A DNA stretch of 64,000 nt from Microbacterium cremeum (GCF_015277855.1 NZ_CP063812.1:1116001-1180000); one strand, 5' to 3'; counted from the stretch's first letter, positions 1 to 9,551 are shown. Numbers and translations: made by a program. Notes: generated from the letters alone by a model not told the origin.

Positions 1-302
1 AACCCGGTGTCGCCCGCGCGCACCTGCTCCAGCTGCGCACGGGCGCGCGCGACGCGCGCCGGGTCGATCTCGAGGCCGAGCACCTCGACGTCGGGGCGGA
101 CGCTCACGAGGCGCGCATACTGCTCGAACGCCGTCACACCGCTGGCTCCGTAGCCGAGGTCGACAACGAGCGGATCGGCCGCCCGCCGCAGCACCGGGTG
201 GCGGGCGATCCACCTGTCCACGCGCCGCAGCCGGTTCGTGCCGGTCGTCCCGCGGGTGGTCTGGCCGACCACCCGTCCGGGGACGGAGCGCGCAGGAGCC
301 AT
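1..302 (-). CDS. class I SAM-dependent methyltransferase, partial (C-terminus outside window)
   Basis: Reading leftward from an ATG at 302, the frame stays open to the window edge, giving about 100 N-terminal residues. After a basic, Arg-rich start it shows [10 protein letters not shown], the glycine-rich loop typical of Rossmann-fold SAM methyltransferases, and then [13 protein letters not shown], where the acidic residue after the second strand would bind the SAM ribose. Substrate cannot be told from this part. It is divergent from gpmA, 55 bases away, so the two may share a promoter region. The class is fairly secure; the specific function is unknown. Confidence 0.7.
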   Translation of the reverse strand, partial: MAPARSVPGRVVGQTTRGTTGTNRLRRVDRWIARHPVLRRAADPLVVDLGYGASGVTAFEQYARLVSVRPDVEVLGLEIDPARVARARAQLEQVRAGDTG

Positions 303-357
303 GCCCCTATCGTCGCATCCGAAAAGGCGGCATCCCTGCGCCGATATCATGGGGCGC

Positions 358-1107
358 ATGACCGCGCCCTATACGCTCATCCTCCTCCGCCACGGCCAGA
401 GCGAGTGGAACAAGACCAACCAGTTCACCGGCTGGGTCGATGTCCGGCTCACCGACCAGGGCAAGGCCGAGGCCCAGCGCGGCGGCGAGCTGCTCGCCGA
501 GTCCGGCATCCTGCCCGACGTGCTCCACACGTCCGTGCTGAGCCGCGCCATCCAGACCGCCGACATCGCCCTCGACGCGGCCGATCGGCTCTGGATCCCG
601 GTCAAGCGCTCGTGGCGGCTGAACGAGCGCCACTACGGAGCCCTGCAGGGCAAGGACAAGGCGCAGACCCTCGAGGAGTTCGGCAACGAGCAGTTCATGC
701 TGTGGCGCCGGTCGTTCGACGTGCCGCCGCCGCCGCTTCCGGCCGACGACCAGTACAGCCAGGTGGGCGACCCCCGCTACGTCGGAATCGACGGCGAGGT
801 TCCCGACACCGAGTCGCTCAAGATCGTGATCGACCGCATGCTGCCGTACTGGCACAGCGACATCGTGCCCGACCTCAAGGCCGGAAAGACGGTCCTCGTC
901 ACCGCCCACGGCAACTCGCTGCGCGGCCTCGTGAAGCACCTCGACGGCATCAGCGACGCCGACATCGCGGAGCTCAACATCCCCACGGGCATCCCGCTGG
1001 TGTACCGCCTCGACGAGAACCTCCAGCCGTTGGGCGCGGGGGAGTACCTCGACCCCGAGGCCGCCGCCGCCGGCGCCGCGGCCGTCGCCAATCAGGGCAA
1101 GGCCTGA
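358..1107 (+). CDS. gpmA: 2,3-bisphosphoglycerate-dependent phosphoglycerate mutase
   Basis: This cytosolic enzyme interconverts 3- and 2-phosphoglycerate in glycolysis and gluconeogenesis. The 249 residues match the usual GpmA length. [18 protein letters not shown] near residue 8 carries the phospho-accepting His of the RHG motif, [10 protein letters not shown] follows near 88, and [15 protein letters not shown] near 181 carries the second catalytic His. ATG 358 is preferred because the family motif follows at once; ATG 349, three codons upstream, is possible. A TATCAT hexamer ends seven bases before 358, which would fit a leaderless transcript. In many actinobacteria gpm lies beside senX3-regX3, as here. 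Confidence 0.95.
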   Translation: MTAPYTLILLRHGQSEWNKTNQFTGWVDVRLTDQGKAEAQRGGELLAESGILPDVLHTSVLSRAIQTADIALDAADRLWIPVKRSWRLNERHYGALQGKDKAQTLEEFGNEQFMLWRRSFDVPPPPLPADDQYSQVGDPRYVGIDGEVPDTESLKIVIDRMLPYWHSDIVPDLKAGKTVLVTAHGNSLRGLVKHLDGISDADIAELNIPTGIPLVYRLDENLQPLGAGEYLDPEAAAAGAAAVANQGKA

Positions 1108-1121
1108 CACCGCTCGCCGCC

Positions 1122-1237
1122 GTTTCGTCTCGCCTCGCTCGCTCAACGACCGGGGGCGCCGTTTCGTCTCGCTTCGCTCGCTCAACGACCGGGGGCCCCG
1201 GTCGTTGAGCGAGGGAGCGTAGCGACCGAGACGAAAC
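1122..1237. repeat. dispersed palindromic repeat (GTTTCGTCTCG / CGAGACGAAAC family), copy 1
   Basis: Half a unit (about 1122-1155) is followed by a full inverted pair (1161-1237). The arms start with GTTTCGTCTCG and end with CGAGACGAAAC, and the centre holds GGTCGTTGAGC and its complement. The transcript could fold into a long hairpin after gpmA and before the convergent phoU, so it may act as a two-way terminator. Related copies lie at 34648-34730, 52938-53015 and 53049-53126, all between genes. Confidence 0.85.
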
Positions 1238-1306
1238 GCCGCGAGCCGACGTACGACGTCGTCCGCAGCGTTTCGCCGGCTCGGTGACCGGAACGGCCGG
1301 TGCCGC

Positions 1307-1987
1307 TTACTCCGGCGTCGTAACGATCGGGATCGCGTCGGTCGCGGCCGTCCACTCGCCCGTCGAGAGGTAGAGCACCTTCTTGGCGACCGAGACCGCG
1401 TGGTCGGCGAACCGCTCGTGGTACCGGCTGGCCAGCGTCGCGTCGACCGTCGCTGCGGCCTCGCCCTGCCAGCTGTCGCTGAGCACCTTCTCGAACACCG
1501 ACAGGTGCAGCTCGTCGAGCTTGTCGTCGGCGTTGCGGATCGGGTCGATGAAAGCCAGATCCTGCGTGCGCAGCAACTCGGCGAGCTGGCGCGCGGCCTC
1601 GACGTCGAGCTGCCCCATCTTCAGGAACGTCGACTTCAGGCCCTTCGGGATCGCCCGCTCGGGGAAGCGCATGCGCGTGAGCTGCGCGATGTGCTCGGCG
1701 ATGTCGCCCATGCGCTCGAGCGACGCGCTCATGCGCAGCGCGCTCACGACGATGCGCAGGTCGCGGGCGACCGGCTGCTGCCGCGCGAGGATCTCGATCG
1801 CCAACTCGTCCAGTGCGACGGCCTTCTCGTCGATGACGGCGTCGGCCTCGATGACCTCCTCCGCCAGTGCCACGTCGCTGGTGCCGAACGCTCGTGTCGC
1901 CTTGTCGATGGCGATGGTGACGAGCTCGGCGATCTCGACGAGACGGCCCTGCACGTCCTCGAGAGACTGGTGGAAGACTTCGCGCAT
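1307..1987 (-). CDS. phoU: phosphate signalling complex protein PhoU
   Basis: PhoU is a cytosolic negative modulator that links the Pst phosphate transporter to the SenX3-RegX3 (PhoR-PhoB type) sensor. The 226-residue protein has the two three-helix repeats of the family, with the conserved patches DLRIVVSALRMSASLERMGD (residues about 78-97) and SRYHERFADHAVSVAKKVLY near the C-terminus. ATG 1987 is chosen because AGGAAAGG lies eight bases upstream; a GTG three codons earlier (1996) overlaps that ribosome site. The gene is divergent from senX3, as in Streptomyces, with a PHO-box-like repeat between them. Confidence 0.95.
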   Translation of the reverse strand: MREVFHQSLEDVQGRLVEIAELVTIAIDKATRAFGTSDVALAEEVIEADAVIDEKAVALDELAIEILARQQPVARDLRIVVSALRMSASLERMGDIAEHIAQLTRMRFPERAIPKGLKSTFLKMGQLDVEAARQLAELLRTQDLAFIDPIRNADDKLDELHLSVFEKVLSDSWQGEAAATVDATLASRYHERFADHAVSVAKKVLYLSTGEWTAATDAIPIVTTPE

Positions 1988-2050
1988 AGAACGCACCTTT
2001 CCTGGTTTCGGGCAGGCATCGCCCCGGGCCCCGCGATTCTCGTCACCGAA

Positions 2051-2079
2051 GGTTAACGAACGGTGCCCTCGCGGTGAAT
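2051..2079 (-). promoter_or_regulatory. candidate PHO box (three 11-bp direct repeats) between phoU and senX3
   Basis: On the plus strand GGTTAAC, GGTGCCC and GGTGAAT begin at 2051, 2062 and 2073, exactly 11 bases apart. Read on the minus strand they are ATTCACC, GGGCACC and GTTAACC, which resemble the GTTCACC heptamer that Streptomyces PhoP binds as 11-bp direct repeats. The position, between phoU and the sensor gene, is where such a box is known in Streptomyces. Binding by RegX3 here is inference. Confidence 0.55.
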
Positions 2080-2151
2080 AGTAGTCGCCACGGTGTCGGG
2101 GGTCCTCCGAGACGGCGAGGAGCGCACGCGGCGTGCCCTTACGCTGTCTGC

Positions 2152-3378
2152 ATGGACACGACGCAGCTCGCGCTGCTCGCCCTCCTCGCGGGGGTGGTCA
2201 TCGGCAGCTCGATCTCGGCGGTCATCGTCGCCTCTCTGCGCGCACGAGACCGCGCGCGGGCCGACACCTCCCTGCATGTGCCCGCCGGGGTACGTGAGGT
2301 GCTGCACGGAATGGACGATGCCGCGGTCGTCGTCGACGCCTCGTTCACGGTGCTGGCCGCCTCGGCCGCCGCGACGCCGTTCGACCTCGTCGAGGGCAGC
2401 ACGCTGCCCACCGAGGACCTCCGGATCGTTGCCCGCCGGGTCCGGACCGCCGAGGCGGCCACGACCGAGACCATGCGGCTGCGCCGCGGCGCCCCGCCCG
2501 CAGAGCCGCGGCTGGTCGTCGTGCGGGCCACCCGGATCTCGTCCCGCCTGACGCTGCTGGTGCTGCGCGACATCACCGAGCGCGAGCGCGTCGAAGAGAT
2601 GCGGCGCGACTTCGTCGCCAACACCAGTCACGAGCTGAAGACCCCCGTCGGCGCGGTGAGCCTGCTCGCCGAGGCGATCGAGTCCGCCGCCGATGACCCG
2701 CCGCAGGTGCGGATCTTCGCCGCGAGGCTCTCGGCCGAGGCATCCCGGCTCGCCCTGCTCACCTCGCGCATCATGAACCTGTCGCGCCTGCAGGCGTCGG
2801 ACGAGCTCACCGAGCAAGACGTCTCGATCGACGAGGTGGTGGCATCGGCGCTCGACGCGCACGCCATCCAGGCGGACTCCGCCGGCGTCGAGGTCGTGCG
2901 CGGCGGCGCTCGCGGACTCTACGTGCGCGGCGACGCCCAGGTGCTGAGCGAGGCCGTCGGCAACCTCATCGCCAACGCGATCGCCTACTCACCGCAGGGG
3001 TCGAGCGTCGGCGTCGGGATCAAGGCCGCCGAGGGCATCGTCGAGATCGCGGTCACCGACCGCGGCATCGGCATCGCCGAGGGCGAGCAGGACCGCGTGT
3101 TCGAGCGCTTCTACCGCGCCGACCCCGCCCGCGCGCGCCGCACCGGCGGCAGCGGACTGGGGCTGTCGATCGTCAAGCACGCCGTGCAGCGGCACGGCGG
3201 CGAGGTGCGGCTGTGGTCGCGACCCGGCCGCGGATCGACTTTCACGATCCGCCTGCCGCAGATCGAGGCGCCCGCCGCAGATCCCACCCCCAAGCGCGGC
3301 CGCAAGAAGAAGCGCGCCACGGCGACGCCGGCTCGCCCCGCCACCACGCCAGTCGGCACGAACGGAGACCCCGCATGA
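2152..3378 (+). CDS. senX3: phosphate-sensing histidine kinase SenX3
   Basis: This 408-residue membrane-anchored kinase should phosphorylate RegX3. The N-terminus has one clear membrane segment (about residues 6-28), followed by a PAS-like stretch (VLHGMDDAAVVVDASFTVLA). The H-box FVANTSHELKTPVGAV lies near residue 158, the N-box NLIANAIAY near 270, and the ATP-binding G-boxes DRGIGIAEGE and TGGSGLGLSIV near 302 and 332. The last 35 residues are Lys/Arg/Pro-rich. ATG 2152 is preferred: TACGCT ends six bases upstream, so the message is probably leaderless. The stop overlaps the regX3 start as ATGA. Confidence 0.93.
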   Translation: MDTTQLALLALLAGVVIGSSISAVIVASLRARDRARADTSLHVPAGVREVLHGMDDAAVVVDASFTVLAASAAATPFDLVEGSTLPTEDLRIVARRVRTAEAATTETMRLRRGAPPAEPRLVVVRATRISSRLTLLVLRDITERERVEEMRRDFVANTSHELKTPVGAVSLLAEAIESAADDPPQVRIFAARLSAEASRLALLTSRIMNLSRLQASDELTEQDVSIDEVVASALDAHAIQADSAGVEVVRGGARGLYVRGDAQVLSEAVGNLIANAIAYSPQGSSVGVGIKAAEGIVEIAVTDRGIGIAEGEQDRVFERFYRADPARARRTGGSGLGLSIVKHAVQRHGGEVRLWSRPGRGSTFTIRLPQIEAPAADPTPKRGRKKKRATATPARPATTPVGTNGDPA

Positions 3379-4058
3379 CACGCGTCCTGATCGTCGAGGA
3401 TGAGCCGGACCTCGCGGACCCGCTCGCCTACCTGCTGCGCCGCGAGGGCTACGACGTCGAGATCGCCGAGGACGGCCCGACCGCGCTCGCCTCGTTCCGC
3501 GAGCGCGGCGCCGACATCGTGCTGCTCGACCTCATGCTGCCCGGGATGCCGGGGACCGAGGTGTGCCGGCAGATCCGCACGACGTCGTCGGTGCCGATCA
3601 TCATGCTCACCGCGAAGGACTCCGAGGTCGACATCGTGGTGGGCCTCGAGCTGGGCGCCGACGACTACGTCACCAAGCCCTACTCCGCACGCGAGCTGCT
3701 CGCGCGCATGCGGGCGGTGCTGCGGCGCTTCTCGCAGCTCGACGCCGACCTGGAGGACCGGGTCCTGGAGGGGGGCCGCGTCGTGCTCGACATCGACCGG
3801 CACACGGTCGCGGTCGACGGCGGCGAGATCAACATGCCGCTCAAGGAATTCGAGCTCCTCGAGGTGCTGATGCGCAATGCGGGCCGGGTGCTCACGCGCG
3901 GCCAGCTCATCGACCGTGTGTGGGGGAGCGACTACTTCGGCGACACCAAGACGCTCGACGTGCACATCAAGCGGATCCGCTCGCGCATCGAGAAGAACCC
4001 CGGGTCGCCCGAGATGCTGGTGACGGTGCGCGGACTCGGGTACCGGTTCGAGGGCTGA
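3375..4058 (+). CDS. regX3: OmpR/PhoB-family response regulator RegX3
   Basis: This 227-residue DNA-binding regulator of phosphate-starvation genes has a receiver domain (1-115) with the acidic pocket VEDEPD, the phospho-acceptor Asp in IVLLDLMLPGMPG and the conserved Lys in DDYVTKPYSARELLARMRAV. The C-terminal winged helix (about 130-227) contains LKEFELLEVLMRNAGRVLTR and the wing TVRGLGYRFEG. It overlaps senX3 by four bases and is surely co-translated with it. Its likely targets include the 11-bp repeats upstream of senX3. Confidence 0.95.
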   Translation: MTRVLIVEDEPDLADPLAYLLRREGYDVEIAEDGPTALASFRERGADIVLLDLMLPGMPGTEVCRQIRTTSSVPIIMLTAKDSEVDIVVGLELGADDYVTKPYSARELLARMRAVLRRFSQLDADLEDRVLEGGRVVLDIDRHTVAVDGGEINMPLKEFELLEVLMRNAGRVLTRGQLIDRVWGSDYFGDTKTLDVHIKRIRSRIEKNPGSPEMLVTVRGLGYRFEG

Positions 4059-4118
4059 CCCCGCTCGGCGCGCCGTGATGCCGTGGCGTCGCGCTGCCGT
4101 AGGCGGCGCGGCCGGGGC

Positions 4119-4649
4119 TCAGGGTGCGAGCGGCGCGAGGTAGTCGAGCGTGCCGTCGAGCACGGGGACCGAGGTGAGCTCGCCCGCGGCGTCGCCCGAC
4201 TGGAAGAAGGCGACGATGTCGGCGCCGGGCGGCGTGTCGAGATCCTCGATGAGGATCGGCTCCTCGCCGTCCTCGGCTCCCAGGCTGAGCGTCCTGTTCG
4301 CCGGCACCCGCACGGTGACCGAGACGCGGGACGAGCCCTCGCCGAACTCGATGCGCAGCGTGTGCGACTCGTCGGTCTCGTTGATGAGCGCGGCGACGAA
4401 GTTGCCCTCCGACCCGCTCTCGTCCGCGACGATCTGCGCGTTGCGCACCTGCACGGGGCCTGACTCGAACACGTTGATGCCCTCGGCGGCGGCGTAGTCG
4501 ATCGTGGTCGCCTGCGGGGAGACCATGCTGCAGCCGGTGGTGCCGAGGACGAGTGCTGCTCCGACGGCGAGCGACGCGAGGAGGCGCGGGTTCCTCGGAG
4601 TGAGTGCCGCCGCGGGGACTCTTGCCGCCGAGACATTGTGGCGGTGCAT
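4119..4649 (-). CDS. putative lipoprotein, function unknown
   Basis: This 176-residue protein has a hydrophobic signal (LLASLAVGAALVLGTTGC) ending in a lipobox cysteine near residue 41, so it should be lipid-anchored outside the membrane. The rest looks like a small beta-rich domain (VQVRNAQIVADES, NRTLSLGAEDGEEPILIEDL) resembling the copper-chaperone or DUF4352-like lipoproteins often found beside carD, but no metal-ligand motif is seen. It is divergent from carD. ATG 4649 is used; GTG 4658 is an alternative, four bases after GGGAGG. Lipoprotein status is secure, function is not. Confidence 0.8.
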   Translation of the reverse strand: MHRHNVSAARVPAAALTPRNPRLLASLAVGAALVLGTTGCSMVSPQATTIDYAAAEGINVFESGPVQVRNAQIVADESGSEGNFVAALINETDESHTLRIEFGEGSSRVSVTVRVPANRTLSLGAEDGEEPILIEDLDTPPGADIVAFFQSGDAAGELTSVPVLDGTLDYLAPLAP

Positions 4650-4779
4650 CGAAATCACAGATCCTCCCAGGACGGACGACGGCTTCCTCAGCATTCTAGG
4701 GGGTCGTCTGTCGGGCCGTGATCGTGGCGCGGCGCCGCGTTCCACGCGGCGGGCGGAGAACCTTAGCGTATTTCTCCTG

Positions 4780-4788
4780 TGGTATCCT
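4780..4788 (+). promoter_or_regulatory. extended -10 promoter element of carD
   Basis: TGG followed by TATCCT forms an extended -10 about 26 bases before the carD start codon. A clear TTGACA-like -35 is not visible at 17 bases; AACCTT at 4759 would give an 18-base spacer. Confidence 0.4.
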
Positions 4789-4814
4789 GGAGGTTGCCGA
4801 AAGGACATAACTCC

Positions 4815-5297
4815 ATGCTTTTTGAGGTTGGCGAGACGGTCGTCTACCCCCATCACGGGGCGGCAACGATCATCGAGGTCAAAGACCGGATCATCAAGGG
4901 CGAGACGAAGAAGTACCTGAAGCTCAATGTCACGCAGGGCGACCTGATCATCGAGGTCCCCGCTGAGAACGTCGACCTCGTCGGCGTCCGCGATGTCATC
5001 GGCAAGGAGGGTCTCGACAAGGTCTTCGAGGTGCTGCGCGCTCCGTTCACGGAGGAGCCGACCAACTGGTCGCGCCGCTACAAGGCCAACCTCGAGAAGC
5101 TCGCCTCCGGCGACGTCATCAAGGTCAGCGAGGTCGTTCGCGACCTGTGGCGCCGAGACCAGGACCGCGGCCTGTCGGCCGGGGAGAAGCGCATGCTCGC
5201 CAAGGCGAAGCAGATCCTGATCTCCGAGCTCGCCCTCGCCGAGAAGACCGACGAGGAGCAGGCGAGCGTGATCCTCGACGAGGTCCTCGCAAGCTGA
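4815..5297 (+). CDS. carD: CarD-family RNA polymerase-binding transcription regulator
   Basis: CarD binds the RNA polymerase beta subunit and stabilises open complexes, mainly at rRNA and housekeeping promoters. The 160 residues match mycobacterial CarD (about 162). The Tudor-like interaction domain starts at once ([17 protein letters not shown]), and the helical DNA-binding part carries [16 protein letters not shown] and the conserved tryptophan in [20 protein letters not shown] lies about ten bases before ATG 4815. It is followed by a strong intrinsic terminator, then ispDF, the usual actinobacterial order. Confidence 0.96.
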   Translation: MLFEVGETVVYPHHGAATIIEVKDRIIKGETKKYLKLNVTQGDLIIEVPAENVDLVGVRDVIGKEGLDKVFEVLRAPFTEEPTNWSRRYKANLEKLASGDVIKVSEVVRDLWRRDQDRGLSAGEKRMLAKAKQILISELALAEKTDEEQASVILDEVLAS

Positions 5298-5306
5298 GCC
5301 GCCGAG

Positions 5307-5330
5307 ACGACGCCCCACGGGGCGTCGTTT
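5307..5330 (+). terminator. intrinsic terminator after carD
   Basis: ACGACGCCC and GGGCGTCGT pair perfectly around the tetraloop CACG, followed by TTTCGCTTT, ten bases after the carD stop. Confidence 0.8.
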
Positions 5331-5371
5331 CGCTTTGCAGGACGGCGACGCGGTCGCGATAGCGTGACGGA

Positions 5372-6574
5372 GTGAGCATCACTCCCGTCCCGCGCGTCGG
5401 CGTCGTGGTCGTCGCGGCCGGGTCCGGCACCCGTCTGGGTGCCGGCGCCCCCAAGGCGTTCGTCGGCATCGACGCGCACACGATCCTGCGTCACGCGCTG
5501 GTGCGCGTACTCGCCGCCCCCGCAGCCCAGGTCGTCGTCGTCGCCCCGCCCGACCGGCAGGGGGATGCACTCAGCGACGCGCTCGCCGTCGCCGGCGATC
5601 GTCGCGACCTGGTGTCGGTCGTCGCGGGCGGTGCGACGCGTCAGGCATCGGTGGCCGCCGGGCTCGCGGCGCTGTGGGCGGACGTCGAACTCGTGCTGGT
5701 GCACGACGCTGCCCGCGCCCTGACGCCCCCCGAGGTCTTCGAGCGCGTCGTGACGTCGCTCGAGGCAGGCGCGGTCGGAGCCGTTCCGGTGCTGCCGGTC
5801 ATCGACACCGTCAAGCGCGTCGCGGGCAGCGAGATCCTCGCCGCCGTCGACCGCTCCGAGCTCGCCGCGGCGCAGACCCCGCAGGGCTTCCGCCGGGATG
5901 TGCTGGATGCGGCATATGCCGTCGCGACCGAGGAGTACACCGACGACGCGGCGCTGGTCGCCGCCGCCGGGCATGCCGTCGCGGCCGTGCCGGGGCATCC
6001 GCTCGCCTTCAAGATCACCACGGCCGCAGACCTCGATCGCGCCCGTCATCTGCTGGCCGCGTCGACGGCGCCGGCGGCTCCGGCCCCTGCGGCGCCGCAC
6101 GCGATGCCGCGGGTGGGCCTGGGCACCGATGTCCACGGGTACGGCGGCGACGGGCCCCTGTGGCTGGCGGGGCTGGAATGGCCCGGCGAGCAGGCGCTGT
6201 CGGGGCACTCCGACGGCGACGCCGTCGCCCATGCCGTCGTCGACGCGCTGCTGGGCGCCGCGGGTCTGGGCGACATCGGCACGCACTTCGGCACCGACCA
6301 CCCCGAGTACGCCGGGGCGCATGCGCATGCGTTCCTCGCACGCACGCACGCGCTGGTGGGGGAGGCCGGGTGGCGCATCGGCAACGTGTCGGTGCAGGTG
6401 CAGGCGAACCGCCCCCGGTTCGCGGCCCGGCGCGAGGAGGCCGAGCGCGTCCTGTCGCAGGCGCTGGGCGGCGCACCGGTGTCGATCTCGGCGACCACGA
6501 CCGACGGACTGGGGTTCAGCGGCCGCGGCGAGGGCGTCGCGGCGTTCGCGGTCGCCCTGGTCGTGCCGGCGTGA
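5372..6574 (+). CDS. ispDF: bifunctional IspD-IspF enzyme of the MEP isoprenoid pathway
   Basis: The 400-residue fusion should carry out two non-adjacent MEP steps: making CDP-methylerythritol from MEP and CTP, and cyclising CDP-ME 2-phosphate to methylerythritol cyclodiphosphate. The IspD half (1-225) has [17 protein letters not shown] for CTP binding and [14 protein letters not shown]. After an Ala/Pro linker (about 226-242) the IspF half begins [13 protein letters not shown], whose Asp and His bind metal, with [14 protein letters not shown] and the C-terminal [17 protein letters not shown] 5372 lies six bases after TAGCGT, so the transcript may be leaderless. Confidence 0.95.
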   Translation: MSITPVPRVGVVVVAAGSGTRLGAGAPKAFVGIDAHTILRHALVRVLAAPAAQVVVVAPPDRQGDALSDALAVAGDRRDLVSVVAGGATRQASVAAGLAALWADVELVLVHDAARALTPPEVFERVVTSLEAGAVGAVPVLPVIDTVKRVAGSEILAAVDRSELAAAQTPQGFRRDVLDAAYAVATEEYTDDAALVAAAGHAVAAVPGHPLAFKITTAADLDRARHLLAASTAPAAPAPAAPHAMPRVGLGTDVHGYGGDGPLWLAGLEWPGEQALSGHSDGDAVAHAVVDALLGAAGLGDIGTHFGTDHPEYAGAHAHAFLARTHALVGEAGWRIGNVSVQVQANRPRFAARREEAERVLSQALGGAPVSISATTTDGLGFSGRGEGVAAFAVALVVPA

Positions 6575-6583
6575 TCCCGCCGG

Positions 6584-7051
6584 TCAGAGCACGCGCGTCA
6601 TGAAGACCGAGAACGGGTCCGGGGAGTAGTCCCCGAACGGGCCGCAGTACGTGAAGCCCTCGCTCTCGTAGAGACGCTGCGCCGGCACGAAGTCCTCGGT
6701 CGCGCCGGTCTCGAGCCACACCGTCGACATGCCCCGCTCGCGCGCCTGCTCGACGACGTGGCGCAGCAGGGCACGGCCGACGCCGCATCCGCGGAAGCGG
6801 TCGTCGACGCGCATCGACTTGATCTCGCCTCGGTGCGCGTCCAGCGTCTTGAGGGCGCCGATGCCCGCGAGCTCGCCGTCGATCCATGCCGACCAGACGG
6901 CGACCGACGGATGCCGGAGCGCCTCCATGCCCAGTGCGTGCACGCTCTCGGGAGGAGAGGTGCCGTGCATGCCGGCGAGATGGAACTCCACGAGGCGCCG
7001 GGTGGCCGCCGCGGTCAGGTCGTCGGTGCGGATGTCGATCGTGGTCTGCAT
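6584..7051 (-). CDS. GNAT-family N-acetyltransferase
   Basis: This 155-residue protein has the acetyl-CoA-binding motif A as MRVDDRFRGCGVGRALLRHV (RxxGxG core) and a typical C-terminal QRLYESEGFTYCGPFGDY. The substrate cannot be told; related proteins acetylate small amines or protein N-termini. ATG 7051 gives the normal domain length. It converges on ispDF with only nine bases between stops, and no terminator fits there. Confidence 0.85.
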   Translation of the reverse strand: MQTTIDIRTDDLTAAATRRLVEFHLAGMHGTSPPESVHALGMEALRHPSVAVWSAWIDGELAGIGALKTLDAHRGEIKSMRVDDRFRGCGVGRALLRHVVEQARERGMSTVWLETGATEDFVPAQRLYESEGFTYCGPFGDYSPDPFSVFMTRVL

Positions 7052-7105
7052 GTCGCGCCCAGTGTGCCATCGGCGCATTGCGGGCGTGTTTCGCGACAGC
7101 GGTCG

Positions 7106-8044
7106 TCACGCCTCGACGGCGAACGGCTCGGGGTCGCGGGGCGAGCGCGAGCCCCACGCGAGGAGCGCCAGGCCCGCCGCGAGCACTGCCAGCCCGACGA
7201 TGGCCAGCGCCGACAGGCGCTCGCCCAGCACGACGATGCCGAGGACGCTCGCCGTCAGCGGCTCACCGAGCGTGAGGGTCGCCGCCGTCGCCGCGGTCAG
7301 ACCGCTGAGTCCCCACGTGAACAGCACGTACGCGATCGAGATGGTGGCCAGCCCCAGCCACAGCGCCATCGCGAGCCCGGCGGGGGAGGCGAGCCATGCC
7401 AGATCGACGAACGGGAGGGCGAGGGCGCTGATCACGGCCGAGCTCGCACCCATGGCACCGACGACAGTGAACGGATCCCAGCCTTCGTCGAGCAGCCGCC
7501 GCTGCGCGTTCGCGATCACGGCGAACGACGCCCCGGCGCCGACCGAGCCGAGCAGCCCGACCGGATCCGTGCCGCCCGCGCCCGTCGCATCGCCCCCGAA
7601 TCCGAGCAGCACGACACCGAGCGTGGCGAGCGCCGTCGCGCCCATCCACGTCGCGGTCGGCATCCTCCGGGTCAGCGCCCACTCCAGGAGCCCCGCGAGG
7701 ATCGGCGCCGAGCCGAGTGCGACCACGGTGCCGACGGCCACGCCGTTGCGCGCGGTGCCGAGGAAGAACAGCGGCTGGTACAGCGCCAGGCACAGGCCCG
7801 TCAGCACCATGAGCGCGAGAGGACGGTACCCCCGTCCGCCGGCCCGCGGGCGCACCGCGCCGGCCGGACGACGGCGGCCGTGCCGTGCGGCGAGGGCGAA
7901 CGCGATCACGGCGAGTCCCGTTCCGCCGATGACCATGCGCATCACGCCGATCGAGAGGGGCGTCGTGCCGTCGGGGCCCAGAGCCTGCGAGGTTCCGGTG
8001 GTGCCGAACAGCAGTGCGGCGGCGAGGACGGCGAGGACATGCAC
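7106..8044 (-). CDS. EamA-family (DMT superfamily) transporter
   Basis: This 312-residue, very hydrophobic protein has about ten membrane helices in two EamA repeats (first AAALLFGTTGTSQAL, second near VGLLGSVGAGASFAVIANA). The family exports or imports small metabolites; the substrate is not predictable. It starts with a GTG at 8044 and is divergent from cysS. A second, unrelated-looking EamA gene lies at 49500. Confidence 0.85.
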   Translation of the reverse strand: MHVLAVLAAALLFGTTGTSQALGPDGTTPLSIGVMRMVIGGTGLAVIAFALAARHGRRRPAGAVRPRAGGRGYRPLALMVLTGLCLALYQPLFFLGTARNGVAVGTVVALGSAPILAGLLEWALTRRMPTATWMGATALATLGVVLLGFGGDATGAGGTDPVGLLGSVGAGASFAVIANAQRRLLDEGWDPFTVVGAMGASSAVISALALPFVDLAWLASPAGLAMALWLGLATISIAYVLFTWGLSGLTAATAATLTLGEPLTASVLGIVVLGERLSALAIVGLAVLAAGLALLAWGSRSPRDPEPFAVEA

Positions 8045-8067
8045 GCTTCAGTTCTACTGCCTCCGGA

Positions 8068-8086
8068 CCCTGAGCTTGTCGAAGGG
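8068..8086. repeat. CCCTGAGCTTGTCGAAGGG repeat half-site
   Basis: This 19-base imperfect inverted sequence is a widespread dispersed motif of high-GC bacterial genomes. Here a single copy lies between the divergent EamA transporter and cysS, directly upstream of the cysS -10. Confidence 0.5.
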
Positions 8087-8105
8087 CGGCCGGTAGGCTG
8101 GACCG

Positions 8106-9515
8106 GTGACGGTACAGCTCTATGACACCAAGGCGCAGGCCCTGCGCGACTTCGTGCCGCTGAACCCGGAGGACGTCACGATCTACGTCTGCGGACCCAC
8201 GGTGCAGTCGGGTCCGCACATCGGGCACCTGCGCGGGGCGCTGAGCTTCGACATCCTCCGCCGCTGGCTCGCCCACCGCTTCGGGCGCGTGACGTTCGTG
8301 CGCAACGTCACCGACATCGACGACAAGGTGCTCGCGAACGCCACCGACGGCGAGCCGTGGTGGGCGCTCGCCTACCGCATGGAGCTCGAGTTCACGCGCG
8401 CCTACACCGCGATCGGCATCCTGCCGCCGACGTACGAGCCCCGCGCGACCGCGTCCATCCCGCAGATGCAGGACCTCATCCAGCGGCTCATCGACGCGGG
8501 GCACGCGTACGCCGCGGCCGGTGACGTCTACTTCGACGTGCGGTCGTGGGCGGACTACGGCTCGCTGACGCGCCAGAGCCTCGACGCGATGGAGCCCGCT
8601 GCCGACGCCGACCCGCGCGGCAAGCGGGACCCGCGCGACTTCGCGCTGTGGAAGGGCACGAAGCCCGAGGAACCCGCGTCGGCGGCGTGGGACTCGCCGT
8701 GGGGCCGGGGGCGCCCGGGCTGGCACATCGAGTGCTCGGCGATGTCGCGCCGCTACCTCGGCGCCGAGTTCGACATCCACGGCGGCGGCCTCGATCTGCG
8801 CTTCCCGCACCACGAGAACGAGCTCGCGCAGTCCACGGCCGCGGGCGACGGCTTCGCACGGTACTGGGTACACAACGGCCTGGTGACCGTCGGTGCCCAG
8901 AAGATGTCGAAGTCGCTGTTCAACTTCGTCCTCGCCGAAGACGCACTGCGCGACCGCGACCCGCTCGTCGTGCGGTACGCGCTCGCGGCGGCCCACTACC
9001 GATCGAGCCTCGACATCACCGAGTCCACCTTCGACGAGGCCGAGGCCGCGGTCGGGCGCATCCGCGGCTTCCTCGAGCGGGCGCTGCGCCTCCTGCGCGA
9101 CGCCACCCGCGACACCCGGGTGGACGCGGCGGTGCCGGACCGGTTCGCGGCGGCGCTCGACGACGACCTCGGCGTGCCGCAGGCGCTCGCGGTGCTGCAC
9201 GAGACCGTGCGCGACGGCAACACCGCCCTCGACGCCGGTGACCGCGAGGCGGCGCTGCGCGCGTTCGCCGACGTCGCCGTGATGACAGGCATCCTCGGCA
9301 TCGACCCTCTCGACCCGCACTGGCGGGCGACGGATGCCTCGGACCAGGCTCGCGCGCTCGACACGCTCGTGAAGACCATGATCGCGCAGCGCGCCGACGC
9401 GCGCGCTGCGAAGGACTGGGCCAGCGCCGACCGCATCCGCGACGCGATCGCGGCGGCAGGAATCGTGCTCGAGGACGGACCTCAGGGCACCCACTGGACA
9501 CTCGGCTCGCAATAG
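8106..9515 (+). CDS. cysS: cysteinyl-tRNA synthetase
   Basis: The enzyme charges tRNA-Cys. The 469 residues are standard for CysRS. The class I signature HIGHLRG is near residue 39 and KMSKS near 265. Zinc ligands are visible at CGPTV (about 28), WHIECSAMS and HHENELAQS. The C-terminal helical anticodon domain ends at [13 protein letters not shown]. The paralog MshC is shorter (about 410 residues) and lacks this C-terminal part, so CysS is preferred. GTG 8106 is six bases after TAGGCT, suggesting leaderless transcription. rlmB follows, the common actinobacterial order. Confidence 0.95.
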   Translation: MTVQLYDTKAQALRDFVPLNPEDVTIYVCGPTVQSGPHIGHLRGALSFDILRRWLAHRFGRVTFVRNVTDIDDKVLANATDGEPWWALAYRMELEFTRAYTAIGILPPTYEPRATASIPQMQDLIQRLIDAGHAYAAAGDVYFDVRSWADYGSLTRQSLDAMEPAADADPRGKRDPRDFALWKGTKPEEPASAAWDSPWGRGRPGWHIECSAMSRRYLGAEFDIHGGGLDLRFPHHENELAQSTAAGDGFARYWVHNGLVTVGAQKMSKSLFNFVLAEDALRDRDPLVVRYALAAAHYRSSLDITESTFDEAEAAVGRIRGFLERALRLLRDATRDTRVDAAVPDRFAAALDDDLGVPQALAVLHETVRDGNTALDAGDREAALRAFADVAVMTGILGIDPLDPHWRATDASDQARALDTLVKTMIAQRADARAAKDWASADRIRDAIAAAGIVLEDGPQGTHWTLGSQ

Positions 9516-9551
9516 CGGGCACGCCGGGACGACCCGGCCGGAAAGGAAGAA

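Noticed and set aside
8106..9515. Could cysS be mshC (mycothiol ligase)?
   Set aside because: The length, C-terminal domain and rlmB neighbour fit cysteinyl-tRNA synthetase better.
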